This document shows positions 43,413-54,795 of a stretch of DNA of 64,000 nt, piece by piece. The position numbers and the translations under genes were made by a program. The notes under the pieces are model-generated. The model had not been told where the DNA came from. It saw nothing but the letters and a program-made list of their open reading frames with translations, and did no database searches. Where the stretch lies: the NCBI GenBank assembly GCA_002964805.2, contig PUDQ02000098.1, positions 62,001-126,000 of the forward strand, read 5' to 3'. Position 1 is the first letter of the stretch, and each line of letters opens with the position of its first letter. Origin of the DNA: Trametes villosa. Taxonomy: Eukaryota; Basidiomycota; Agaricomycetes; Polyporales; Polyporaceae.

Positions 43413-45335
43413 ATGCCTTCGATAGGAGCGACGCGCACCGTAAGTTCCTGTACTAAGTTGGTGCTCACAGACGTTGTTCACACGTCGCCCTACCCCTTTC
43501 CAGGGCAGCCTGCGACACTTGAACATCGAGGTCCTCCTCCAAGTGTTCGAGCTACTCCGTCCCGGACAGGAATTGCGACCCTTGTCTCTATCCTGCAAAT
43601 GGATACGTGAGGCGTGCATGTCTACGCTCTTCGGATCATGCACCGTCTACTCGTCGGGCGTCGACGAATCGGAGAACCCGACGTTCCTCCCTTGCACGTT
43701 ATGGCCATACGTTCGGTGAGCACCGACATTGGTCAACACCTACCGCGAGCTGACTTCTACTCAGCATCATCCACTTTCGTCGGGGATTCATGCGCCCCGA
43801 CTTGAAACGCCTCACTGAAGATTACTTTGGACCGGATTACTACGATGAGTGGCTGCGAGAACCCGCTCGTCGTATAGCTGCTGCCCGAAATCTTGGATCG
43901 TTTGTCAAGGATGCTCTCACTTCTATGCCAAGCCTCCACACAGTCCATTTTAGCATTCCAGAAAGCATAGACTTCGTTACCTCCATCGGCACTCCGGTTG
44001 GCGTGGCGGCGCACGTACTCGAAGCAGTCCTCTCCGTTCCGCACCTTCGCCACCTCCGCATGGACGGACCACTGTGCCACCCCGAAGACGACCTCCTACC
44101 GGAAATCGCCCCGCCGGCGACCGTAGCCTTGGAAGCCTTTGCCTACGAGGTTCCTCCCACCCGTCAGCATCCTGGGCAACGAACCTCAAAGATGGACAAG
44201 CTCGGAGTACACCTCATCCTCGAGCGCGCACACGCCTCTCTTGTATCACTATCTCTCCCTGGCGAGTCAGCCTCTCTTCACCGCATGCACCTCTGGGAAT
44301 GGCCCCGATTGACGAAACTACGGCTCTACGGAGAACTTCTCGCACGCGAGGACACCCCTCCGCTTGTAACGATTCTCGAGAAGATGCCTCGCCTACGCGA
44401 GCTGTCCCTCACTCTCGCCCAGCCCGCAGACGGCGAGCACCGGCCGATATGGCCGCCCTCCGTCAAGGCGTCGTACAACTGGTGTGACCTCGAACACTTG
44501 GAGGTGACGCACCCGCATCCCGAGGACAAGTTCTACGCACACCTCCCCGCGACCTTGCGCTACCTCAGCTTGCGCTGCTGGCCGCGCTACTACAAGCACC
44601 ACACCGGCTTCAGAGAAGCCATGGATCATGCTCGAGTTTCCTGGACGTCGCCTCTCCTGTCATCGTCGGAGATGCTCCACCTCCTCCGCCGGTCGGAAGC
44701 ATGGACCGTAACCCATCTCCATCTGGAGTTCCGCGCCGACGCTGCTGGAGACAACGACATCTTCCGGCATATAGGGTCCTCGTACCCTCATCTGACTGTG
44801 CTCGAGGTCCATCGCTACCGGAGCGAGGGCAGCCCCGATCCTCCCGTGGTACGCTGTCGCCATCGTGTACGCGTATCGAGTGTCCAGCCCCCGTGACTAA
44901 CCTCGTCTGCAGAAGCGAATCGCCAACGCTCTCCGTGGGCTTACGAATCTGCGCCTGTTGAGGGCGCATCTGGACTTCCGGTGCCTCCCCGACGTCATAG
45001 ACCACTGGTATCCAGCGTCGGAGGAGGAGCGGCTCAGGTTTGAACGACAGACGGAGGTCGCGTCGGAAGTCATGGACTCGGCCGCACACGTATTCGCGAA
45101 GACCCTTGCGCCGTCGCTGGAGTACATATGTCTCCTCGTGCCGAGGCAGTTCGGCTACCAACAGTGGTGGGCGTACAACGTGGTGCGCACCGATGGCGGG
45201 CTGGGCACAGCAGAGGAGTATAGCCCCACCGTCTGGCCGAGAGAGGTGTACGGTTATGAGTGAGTTCCTCTGACGTTCGGCGCGGATTGAAGTCCGGTGC
45301 TAACGTACGCCTATAGCATTGATAGTGACGAGTAA
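43413..45335 (+). CDS. F-box/leucine-rich protein, copy 1 of 3, 562 aa
   Basis: Exons 43413-43439, 43504-43715, 43765-44848, 44913-45259 and 45317-45335 keep phase and match the two paralogues exon for exon. Exon 1 codes nine residues (MPSIGATRT). Residues 10-52 form the F-box (HLNIEVLLQVFELLRPGQEL ... CKWIREACMSTLF). The body is leucine-rich (LRHLRMDGPL, LTKLRLYGELL, LRELSLTLAQP, LRYLSLRCWP). A conserved LEHLEVTHPHPEDKFYAHLP follows, and the protein ends in GYDIDSDE. Reading through the last intron would instead stop after GYE. Likely an SCF substrate receptor; target unknown. Copies 2 and 3 lie at 48268-50077 (inverted) and 52052-53968. Confidence 0.9.
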
Positions 45336-45574
45336 TGGGATGTTGACCTTTCGCTAACTTACATCTTGCATCGTCCGCTAGACGCTGGGCAGTCTAAGAC
45401 TGGGAGGTTGTGCTCATATGTATGTCACTACGGTGTCTTCGAACAGTTCTGTGAATATTTCGCTCGGCGGCGGAGAGGTTGGAGGCTGGGCTTGTATCTT
45501 CCGCGAATCTACTTGTCACATATGCGAATACTCATTCAGATTGACCCGCGAGACGGCAGCATCCGTAGGCATTC

Positions 45575-46590
45575 CGCGTAGCGTTTCGCAGCTAGTACGT
45601 CTCTGCATGCTACGATACTGCTTCTTACACAAGCAAGTTCGGCAGTATCTAAAGCCTTTCCTACTACAGGCACCCCAGCCTGTCCAAGCCATCTTCGACG
45701 AGTAGCGAACACACAAGGACAGTCGGCGGGCAACCTTGAACGCGACATGTCAGTGCTTCCACGAATGGATCTCCTTCGCCGCGCGCGACGGCAACCTTGT
45801 CGCGCCCGAGACGCTGCTCCACAACCAAGTGCACTCATCGACTACCGGAGCACGGACGACCTGAGCATGATCGTCGTCCATACTGGGCCTGGCAGCGTGA
45901 GGTGCGTGCGCGAGGATGCCTCGTGCGCTCGCACAACGACATGATGGAGTGGTGGAACGTCGCCGATAGAACCTGTGTAAGGTATCTGGTGGTTGCGGGC
46001 GACAAGAAGGAGCGCAGCGGGCCAGACGCAGCTGCGGTGCGCGCGGCGGGGTACACGAACGAAGAGGGCGGCGTTGAGGATGGGGACAAGGTATCCCGCG
46101 TCGGAAGGGAATGGACGAAGAGGAGGACACGATCCACGAGCCGGAGGCGCGCGACAGGCCCGGGGCCGAGGACTAGGTGGGCCCGCCGGAGTACTCGTAC
46201 GCCCGTCCGCGCGACGCGGTTTACAGCGCGTACGGATGCCCGGTGAGTCCTCCCTTTCCTCTGAACATGCTGCATGCCGCCGATGTTTTCGCGCGTACTA
46301 GGTTGACATGATGCCCTCCGCAATCATGGAAGGCGCGGCGGCCTCGCGCCTGTACATATGTTGAGCAAGCAGCAGTAGGACTCCCGGAGCAGAAGGCGCA
46401 GAATGGCCGTCCGCCACACGCGGCCGCCTCCACCGAGGAGGATGCGGGCGTGAAGGTGGCGTCGGGATCCGGTGGGCTGGAACGCGCCGCTGGACACGCG
46501 GCTGCATCTGACAGACGCTTCACAGAGGGCCTCTGAGGAGCAGATCGCGCGGCAGCAAGCATGTAGGATAGGCGGTGGTACATCAGGCGA
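45575..46590 (+). pseudogene. Partial duplicate of the Slm1-like gene, decayed
   Basis: Collinear with 30.6-29.35 kb in opposite orientation. It covers part of the BAR-like region (LLLTQASSAV), EWISFAARDGNLVAPETLL, then, after loss of most of the PH domain, RSHNDMMEWWNVADRTCVRY and AAAVRAAGYTNEEGG, and the end ASDRRFTEGL with TGA at 46534. The last intron is kept (GTGAGTCC at about 46240 to TAG before 46302), and similarity runs about 50 bases past the stop. So this is a DNA-level copy, not a retrocopy. Stops and frame changes exclude function. Confidence 0.85.
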
Positions 46591-46681
46591 TGGTACTAGG
46601 GTGTCCCATATCCATCGTCATGCATTCGGGTTTGTACAGTACGACAGGATTCGCCCGGCTCGCAACCTACGTGTCTCCGAG

Positions 46682-47796
46682 TCAGAGCCGGAAGAAGTCC
46701 GGCAGATCGTCGCGCCAAAATTTGTCGTCCGCTCTCATGTAATCTTGCAGCAAGTGGCCATAAGCTGGGCTGCACAGATGAGCACGAAGCTTCGACCAAG
46801 AAAGCTGAGGGGGGCCGCAGTAGTCGAACCATTCCTGAGTATGCGGGGAGCGGGGCCGGCAATCCAAGGGCGACATATGGGGAGGAGAGCGGATGCAATC
46901 CGCAAGGAGGGTGTCGACGCCTGCGCTGCATGCATCTTCGCACGATCCGCACATTCGGAAGGTGGAAGGACTCTTCTTGTTCAGGAGCTGCAGGAGACAC
47001 TGGTACTGCGCGAGAGGGATCTGGGGCATGGCGACGATACAGCGTGCATAATCGTCGTCGGCGAGCCGGTGGGTGATGCCCCCTTCCCGAGTGACTCCGT
47101 CGCGAAGGTACATCGGCCCTTGGAGACAGCACTGCCAAAGCATGGCTGCAACGATCGGTTTGCTTGCGTGTAGGCAGCGCGCGAGGGCCAAGGCCTGGAT
47201 TGCGTCGTCGCCGGACACAAGAACTTGAAGGTTGGCCCATTTGGGGTAGTGATGCACATCAAGCCCTCGATTTTGGCCCCAAGATCCCGCTCGAGCCGTT
47301 TCGGCGAGCTTATCAAGGTACTCGGAGAGCTTCGAATAGATGGGAGTCGCCTCCGAGTATTTGTGGGCGATCCGCAGCAGCGCGTCGAAGTCTCCGTAGC
47401 GCAATTTGGAAGGCAGCTTCGGATGCTCCCACCGTGGAGTGCTGTCAGAAAGCAGCCCCGAGTCAGCTGCAGGACCCGTCACGCTAAGTGAGAGGTTACT
47501 AACCTGAGCCCGGAGGATATCACGATCAGGAGGAAGAGGCGGAGCCCGTTGGGCGGATCGGGGAGGTGCACAACGGGGACGCCGTCCATCGTCTCCACTC
47601 CCTCCGCATCGGCGCCAGGGGAGCCTACTAAGAACATGTCTGCGAAGATGGGCGAGTGATGGGCGAGGAGGCCTTTGTAGAGGCGGAAAGCGACGCTCTG
47701 GCTGGCCACCAGCACGATGTTGCCGTCTTTGATCCAGATGTCTTCATCGCGCTGCAGAGGGGGCGCGGCGGGGGTAGTTGAGTCGGATAGAGACAT
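46682..47796 (-). CDS. BTB/POZ domain protein, 350 aa
   Basis: Two exons, 47796-47504 and 47441-46682, join in phase 2. Residues 17-105 form a BTB fold (DEDIWIKDGNIVLVASQSVA, FRLYKGLLAHHSPIFADMF, VVHLPDPPNGLRLFLLIV), continuing after the intron with YGDFDALLRIAHKYSEATPI. The remaining 220 residues are helical with scattered Cys/Trp and resemble the C-terminal part of the expanded BTB family of mushrooms. BTB proteins can act as adaptors for Cul3 ubiquitin ligases; here that is inference. It lies between two F-box paralogues, so the block is rich in putative ubiquitin-ligase adaptors. Confidence 0.85.
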
Positions 47797-48267
47797 TGGT
47801 CGCGGTCAGGCCTTTGGCTGGACGCAGGAGACGAGAAAGCGAGGTCGGAGGGCTGCACACCACTGGCATGGGGGTTCCCTATAAACTCGACCTACCGCAG
47901 CAGCAGTCGAGAACCTTTGGCCACATGACCAGCGTCGCTTCCTGTGGGAAGCATTCGCTGCAGGCGCCGTATGAACATGTTACGTGCTTTAGATAGCCCG
48001 CTCCTACCGCCTTCGCAAATTGGACGTTGTTCCGAGATTAGAGGAGACAAGGTACTTGGCACCCCGGTCGATGTACAGCACAGCAGGTTGGATCTGTGCG
48101 AGTTTACGATGTGTAGTCAGCAAGAAGTCGTTGTACTCTTCTACGGAGGCCACTGTGATGAAGCCGGATGGACTAATGCGAGCCTTGGCAGTAAACGTGA
48201 CACTCACGATAAAAGATGAGAGGAAGCGCCTGCTCATGAGCGGGGCAGTCGCACACGAAGCATCTCG
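47797..48267. other. Intergenic, between a minus-strand gene pair
   Basis: A minus-strand frame near 48200-48005 reads SGFITVASVEEYNDFLLTTH, with no ATG context, domain or splice support. This is presumably the promoter region of the BTB gene plus the 3' region of F-box copy 2. Confidence 0.35.
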
Positions 48268-50077
48268 CTACTCATCGCTATAAACGCTGTCGCAGAACAT
48301 CAGCACCGCACTACCCATCCAACCCACGCACGGAGTCTGGAGCTCACCCATAGCCATCCACCTCCCGAGGCCAGCCCGCCAGCTCGCACTCCTCCGCCAT
48401 GCACTCGCCGCCGTCGCGCACCACGCGGTACACCCGCCACTGCTGCGGCGCATACCGCCGCGGCACGAGCATGCACACGTACTCCAGCGAGGGCGCGTGC
48501 GGCCGATGCTGCGGTGCGAATGCGAGTGCCATCGCGCTGCTCATGCCCCTGCCGAGCCGCTCTTCTTCCGTTCTGGGATGCCAGTGGTCGATGGCGTCGG
48601 GGAGACAGAGGAAGTCGAGGTGCATCATGAGTAGGCGGAGGTTCGTGAGCCCGCGAAGAGCGTGTGCGATGTGTTCCTGCGACGAGGTTAGTTCTTGCGC
48701 GTGCACACACGACAAGGATGGCATACCACGGGAGGGTCGGGGCCGCCCTCGCTCCGATATCGGTGAACTTGAAGAACGGTGAGACGAGGATAGGAGGAGC
48801 TGATGTGTTGGAAGATCTCATCGTCTCCAGTAGCGTCGGCAGTAGCGTCAGCGCGGAACTCCAGATGGAGACGAGTCAAGTTCGTTGTGCCAGACCTGCG
48901 CAGGAGACGGAGCATCTCGGACGACGAGAGAAGAGGGGACGTCCAGGCGACCCCAGCGTTGTCCATGTCTTCTCTGAGCGCGGGGTGATACTTGTAGTGG
49001 CGCGGCCAGCAGCGCAGGCTGAGACGGCGCAGGGTTGTCGGAAGATGTGCGTAGAACTCGTCCTCACTGGGGTGCGGGTGCGTCACCTCTAAGCGCTCGA
49101 GATGGTGCCAGTCGTACGAGGCCTTGACGGAGGGCGGCCATATTGGCCGGTTCTCACCACCTGCGGGCTGAGCGAGAGTGAGAGACAGTTCGCGCAGGTT
49201 CGGCATCTTCCCGAGCATCGTCACCAGCGGAGGTGTGTCCCTATGAACCGGAAGTTCTCCATAGAGCCGCAGCTTCGTCAGGCGAGGCCACTCCCAGAGG
49301 TGAATGCGGTCAAGAGGAGTCACGGTGGACTCGCCGGGGAGGGAAAGCGAGACTAGAGAGGCGTGTGCGTGCTCGAGGATGAGGTGTACAGTATATGTGT
49401 CTATTGCCGTGGTTCGCGGTTGCGGACGGAGTGGATGGACTTCGTAGTTGAAGGTTTCTAGGGCTTCTATTCGTGGTTTGGAAATATTCGGTAGGAGCTC
49501 TTCTTCGCGGTGGCGGAGTGGTCCGTCGATGCGGAGATGGCGTAGGTGATAAAAGGAGAGGATCACCTGGAGTGCGCGCGTCGCTAGGCTACACCCGTCC
49601 GGTATATCAACATCGATGGTGTGGAGACGGGGCATGGATTTCAGAGCGCCCCCGATGTCCTGGCCTAGATCTTGTGCGGAGTGATCTTCAGCGGAGGGTG
49701 TCAGGTCGGGACGCCTGAACGTCCCCTTGAAGTGGAGGACGCTTGAGCACGAGTGAGCGCACGGCGAACTTCGGTGAATGCAGGTCTCACCAAACGTGCA
49801 GCCAGAGTGAGCGAGGGAGGAAATTTGGGTTCTCCGGCTGCTCGACGTTATAAGAGTAGGCGCCGCATTCTCGGAAGAGGGTGGACATGCACGCCTCGCG
49901 TATCCATTTGCAGGAGAGGGATAGGTATTGCAATCCGTATCCGGGACGCAGTATCTCGAATACTTCAAGAAGAATTTCGGTGTCCAAGTGTTGCAAGCTG
50001 CCCTAAAGACTAGACGAGTTAACTCGCGACGTTCGCCGGTGATGGTGATACGATGTCGGGGAGCTCACCGTGCGCAT
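48268..50077 (-). CDS. F-box/leucine-rich protein, copy 2 of 3, 524 aa
   Basis: Exons 50077-50069, 50002-49791, 49741-48727, 48676-48348 and 48277-48268. Exon 2 is 212 bases, as in both paralogues. The first coding exon is only three codons (MRT). The F-box follows (LQHLDTEILLEVFEILRPGY ... CKWIREACMSTLF). The body shares WEWPRLTKLRLYGELPVHRD and LERLEVTHPHPSEDEFYAHL with copy 1. It is shorter than copies 1 and 3 mainly at the start of exon 3, where about 20 residues are missing, and at the C-terminus (GYGDE). Copy 1 is the closer relative by eye. The orientation is inverted relative to the other two. Confidence 0.88.
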
Positions 50078-50472
50078 TGCTTCAATGGAGCACAATTCTG
50101 ATCAGCACCAGTAGTACTTAGTTTCTCGGTCGTTCAGGGCAGCCACTGACGTGGATAGTAGCGTATGATACTAACGAGAAGAGCAGAACAGAGACGTTTA
50201 TGCCATTAGTACATGGTAGAGGTTCGGATTTAAATCGGATTATGAGTCCTAGTTTCTCGTAGGCGCCTGTGCGTATCCCGCCACCGCCGCCACGTGGGAA
50301 GGAGGCACCATGGCGCCCAGAAAGGAAGCGACACGTCTAACCCATTTTTTGGACAGCAGGGCCGCGCACTCCGCCTCCTCCGTCCGCTCCTCCATCTCCT
50401 CCTCCTCCTCCTCCTCCTCGCCAGCCACCCCCTCCCTCCTCCTCGCCCCCGCACCCCGTCGGCACCGCAGCG

Positions 50473-51543
50473 ATGAACCCGGCCGTGAACAACCTCGTCA
50501 TCTCCCTCGCCGCCATGCAAGGTCTGCCGTCTCCTCTCATTCCGCCAGCGCGCCGGATGCTCACCCGCCCCCGCCCCGCCGTTTATCCGGTCCTGCCCCG
50601 CTCGCGTGCTCCGCGCCGCTGCGAAACTCTGTGCGTGCGCACGTGTGAATAGTGGCGAAGAGGGTGCCGTTCGACGACCCGCAGGTGCTCGTGTACGTGC
50701 GCATCGCGTACGTCGCAACGCAGGCCATCGTTCTCAGCGTGTACTACTACGTCGCGCAGCAGGTGCGTCTTCCCCCTTACGCTTAGAGTGTGCGCGGTGC
50801 TCATGGGGTGTGCGGGTGTAGATCAAGAAGAAGAATGACCAGACGGTGCTGAAATACGGTGCGTGCCGCGTCGTGTGCGCGCGTGACGCGCAATGAGCTG
50901 GAGCTGACCTGGCGCGCCGTAACCTCCGCAGTCGAGCCCAATGCTATGGTACGTGTCCCTTGAGGCTCTGAGCGGCGGCGTACGCGAATGAGACTGACCG
51001 CGCGAGCAGAACAAGGACGAGAGCAAGCTGGTGACGACGACGGTGCGCGACTACGACCTCGGCGAGGTCTCGAAGCTCGTGCGCGCGGTGTACATGGGTC
51101 TCGCGATGATGGCGTTCATGCATCTCTACCTCAAGTACGTGTTTTGACTACCCAGGCCATCGACACTACCCGGCTCTCTTACTTCATCCGCGCGCTCTTA
51201 CCTGCGCGTCACGCCTATCCTTCATCCCTCGGCGGCCTAGGTGGAACGCTTGCTGACACTCCCCCCAGCTACACCCAGCCTCTGTTCATCCAGGCACTCA
51301 TGGGCCTCAAGACGCTCTACGACGCGAAGCCCGTCTCCATTCACCTGCTCGGCAAGCCCGCCGAGGGCGACCTCAAGCGGCCGTTCAAGGTCGGCGGCAT
51401 GTTCGGTGGTGCGTTCCCCTTACACACTCCTCTCCTTCCCTTCATTGACGCGGTTGGGTTGTCATATAGCTGCGTCGGACCCGCAGACGGACAAGGCGGC
51501 GATCGACGAGGCCGAGAAGCGGATCGGCAAGAAGGACGATTAG
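50473..51543 (+). CDS. PHO88: Pho88/Snd3 ER protein, 183 aa
   Basis: Seven exons keep phase: 50473-50521, 50653-50762, 50822-50858, 50932-50948, 51010-51134, 51269-51408 and 51470-51543. The exon at 50932 is only 17 bases. The protein begins MNPAVNNLVISLAAMQVAKR and has membrane segments at about residues 30-52 (YVRIAYVATQAIVLSVYYYV) and 90-105 (AVYMGLAMMAFMHLYL). It continues with YTQPLFIQALMGLKTLYDAK and the conserved basic EGDLKRPFKVGGMFG, and ends in a charged tail (DEAEKRIGKKDD). The length matches the family. In yeast Pho88 (Snd3) sits in the ER membrane, acts in SRP-independent targeting and affects phosphate transport. The gene looks intact; a fragment of exons 6-7 is duplicated at 54.3 kb. 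Confidence 0.93.
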
Positions 51544-52051
51544 CCGTCTTTGCGCGGCGACGGGGGGTGGGTGCGTGTACGGTACGGTACGATATGGAGC
51601 GGCATGGGACGTGGACGGGGCGCCTCCTCTGACTATCCGGGTGTTCATTACTTGCCACGCGTCCACAGGGGCGCCGCAAAATTATCCTTGGTTAATTCTC
51701 TAACTCGCCCGTGTGTGATGTGATTGATGCTTTATTGGGCTGCGAACCTGCGCTAGAGGGTGGTCCGGCTGCTGCCAGTAATGAGCGGAGGACATCTCAG
51801 AGCAGCTTTCGGAAGCAGGTTGGTAACAGTATCCTCGTGGGACGGCCTTCGCTATCAAAATGCACTCCCGCTGATTCAGTGTTGCTCACAGAGTTTCCCC
51901 ACCGCGCTCGGGAGTGCACGTGTACAGGTCATGTCGGACACTCGGAAGCGCAGCCGGACCACATGGAAAGGACCATACACGGATGACCACACCTGTAGCC
52001 TTGCCTCAAATCTCCCATACGCGCGTCGCAGATCCAAGCCTTATATCACGC
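51544..52051. other. Intergenic, no gene recognised
   Basis: 3' region of PHO88 and promoter of F-box copy 3. CTTATATCACGC sits just before the ATG at 52052. Nothing else seen. Confidence 0.5.
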
Positions 52052-53968
52052 ATGTCGTCTGTTCTTGCAACACGCACCGCAAGTCTCTCTACTCAGTTAG
52101 TAACAATGCCGAGGATTAACATCGACCTAGGGAAACTTGCGCCACCTAGACGACGAAGTCCTCTTCGAAGTGTTCGAGTTACTCCGTCCCGGACAGCGGC
52201 TGCGACCACTCTCCTTGACCTGTAGATGGATACGAGAGGCATGTATGTCGGTTTTGTTTGGAACATGTGTCGTCAAATCCGAGCTTTTCGATCATGAGGA
52301 GAACCCGAGATTCCTGCCCCGCTCCCTCTGGCCGTACGTTCGGTGCGTGCGTCGATTAACAGTCATCACAACGAAACACTGATCTGGGCTCAAGCACTTT
52401 GATATTCTATGGGGCATTCGCCCGCGTCGATCTCATACGCCTCCCTAAACACCATTTCGACCCACACAACTGGGACATATGGCGACAGGATCCCGCCCGT
52501 CGTGCGACAGCTGCACAGAAGCTCGGCCTCTTTGCGAGGGAAGCCTTTAGTGCGATGCCCAACCTCCAGACCGTCAGCGTCGGCATCCCTCGGGAGATCG
52601 ACTTCCAGGCCCGGAGCGACTACCCGCAAGCCGGCATAGCAGCGCACGTACTCGAGGCGCTTCTCTCCACCCCGCACCTGCGTCACTTCTGCATGTATGG
52701 GCCACTGTGCAACAGTAAAGACGAAGCGGTGCTAGCGATTACGGTTCCTCCGCTCATTCCTCTGGAATCATTCTCGTACATAGCCGGGCCACGCCGTCCC
52801 TCTCCACGGACCTCCGATATCGATAAACATGCAGTGCGTCTCCTCCTCGAGCGGGCTCACACCTCCCTAGTCTCCTTGAACACCCCCAGCGAATCTACCC
52901 CTCTCCATCTCATGCATCTATGGGACTGGCCCCGGCTGACAGAGCTCCGCATCTATGGAGAACGTCCGCTGCTCGAGGACACAGCTCCGCTGGCGATGAC
53001 CCTCGGGAGAATGCCCCGCCTGCGCAAGCTGTCGCTCTTCCTCGCCGAGCCCGCAGGCAGCGCACACGCGCCGATGTGGCCGCCCGCGCTGACGGTGTCG
53101 TACGGCTGGCCCGACCTCGAGCACCTGGAGGTGACGCACCCGCACCCCGACGACGAGTTCTACGCGCATCTGCCACCGTCCCTGCGCCGCCTGACCCTGC
53201 GGTGCTGGCCGCACTACTACAAGCACCACACGCAGTTTAAGCAGAACCTGACCGACATCGGGGTCAGCTGGGGCTCGCCCCTGCTCTCGTCCGCGGAGAT
53301 GCTGCGTCTGCTGCGCAAGTCGGAGACCCCGGACCTCACCCATCTCGAGCTGGAGTTCCGCGCGGACGCTGCTGGGGACAACGAACTCTTTCGCCACATC
53401 GGGTCTGCGTATCCGCGTCTCACTGCACTCCAGATGCATATCTATCGCAGCGAGGGCGGTACGGATATCTCCGTGGTACGTTCGCTTTGATAGCTGCCCA
53501 CAGCTAGCACAAAACAAGAGCTGACTCGCTGTGCAGAAGGAGATCGCCTTCGCTCTTCGGGGTCTCGCCCAGCTGCGACTGCTACGGCTGCATCTGGACT
53601 TCCAGTGCCTTCCAGACGTCGGGCTCGCGGGCCGCCGCTGGGACAGCCCGCCCGAGGAGGAGGAGGAGGATGAAGGCGACCCGCTGCTGAAAGCCACAGT
53701 GGAAGCCATGGCGTCCGCCGCGGGCGTCCTCGCGCGCACGCTCGCGCCGTCTCTGGAGGATGTGTGCTTCCTCCTGCCGATGCGGCATATAATGCAGCAG
53801 TGGCACGTGTATCGCGTGGTACGCGGCGAGGGCGGATGTACGGCGGAGGAGTACCGGCCGCGGAACTGGCCACGATCGGTGCATGGCTATGAGTGGGTCT
53901 TCCTTCTGTACGGCGCGTGTTGGGTTCGCCTGCTGACGCATTTTGATAGGATCGATCGCGACGAGTAG
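52052..53968 (+). CDS. F-box/leucine-rich protein, copy 3 of 3, 564 aa
   Basis: Exons 52052-52078, 52131-52342, 52395-53475, 53537-53892 and 53950-53968 match copy 1 in number and phase. Exon 1 (MSSVLATRT) ends in GC rather than GT, so intron 1 would be a GC-AG intron; the paralogous position in copy 1 has GT. The F-box is LRHLDDEVLFEVFELLRPGQ ... CRWIREACMSVLF, the body has LEHLEVTHPHPDDEFYAHLP, and the end is GYEIDRDE. The last intron is 57 bases without a stop, so its retention adds 19 residues in frame. An acidic run (PEEEEEDEGD) is specific to this copy. Codon use is more GC-biased than in copy 1. Confidence 0.88.
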
Positions 53969-54121
53969 GGAGTGCGGGACACTTGACGTTCGTTGGGATG
54001 ACGCGTGGCATTGTTGTATTTTGGCTGTGCCAGCTTCGATGCTAGTCCTGCGTAGTAAGCCTTCTTCTACTCCGGATGTACAATCATAACGAGCCGTACA
54101 GTGCTTACAATGAGTTACTAC

Positions 54122-54290
54122 TATGATGATGGATGCGATGCTACGCTAATGTACAATGGTGTTCTTCTCATCTTGCAAGTTACCGTCCTCTCCTAGGATG
54201 CCCCCTAGTCGCCGCCGTCGCTCGCCGCGCCGCTGCTTTCATACTACCGTCCGCGCTGAGCCGCATCGGGGGGACGCACGCTGGCGCGCC
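54122..54290 (-). pseudogene. Duplicate of the 3' end of the 54.8-kb hypothetical gene
   Basis: This stretch aligns with about 54710-54900: ATGGATGCGATGCTA with TAATGTACAAT at its start, then TAGTCGCC-like sequence, and CGTCCGCGCTG with CCGCAT at its end. It covers the downstream flank and the last coding part of the minus-strand gene. Only the 3' end is present. It directly abuts the PHO88 fragment. Confidence 0.75.
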
Positions 54291-54296
54291 GTCTAC

Positions 54297-54530
54297 CCTA
54301 GGCCTTAAAACAATCTACAACGCTCAGCCCGCAGAGGGCGATCTCAAGCGGCCGTTCAAGTCGGCGGCATGCTCGTTGGTGCGTTCCCCGTTCACGCACC
54401 TCCCCCTCCTCCCCTTCATTGACGCGGTTGCGTTGTGACGTAGCTGTGTCGGACACGCAGACGGACAAGCCTGCGGTGATCGACGAGGCCGAGAAGCGGA
54501 TCGGCAATAAGGACGACCTAGCCGTTATAG
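54297..54530 (+). pseudogene. PHO88 fragment (exons 6-7 with intron)
   Basis: GLKTIYNAQPAEGDLKRPFK matches PHO88 exon 6 but lacks about ten codons before AEGD. The following intron is retained with clear similarity (CTCCCCTTCATTGACGCGGT), then comes the last exon (SDTQTDKPAVIDEAEKRI). Similarity ends near the stop. The retained intron shows a DNA-level copy, and the 5' exons are absent. Confidence 0.85.
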
Positions 54531-54795
54531 AGCGTCGTCGATTTCGCGCTGTGGTCGATAACCCGGGATACGGATTCACTCCCCAGGTGATGGGATTTTG
54601 GCTGCGATGAGGGATGAGGAGTTAGCAGAAGGCCTCCCGGAGACGGCATCTGCGCATTGCGCAGGCCTGGCACACTGCGGATACTGCATACCAAGTGAAA
54701 TTGTGCCTGCAATGAGTTGCATGATGGATGCGATGCTATGCTAATGTACAATCAGGTTCTTCTCTTTCTGCTCAAGGCCTTGGATCGCCGCTGTC

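Noticed and set aside
52918..53739. 273-codon minus-strand frame opposite F-box copy 3
   Set aside because: Overlaps the F-box coding exons entirely. The plus strand matches two paralogues exon by exon.
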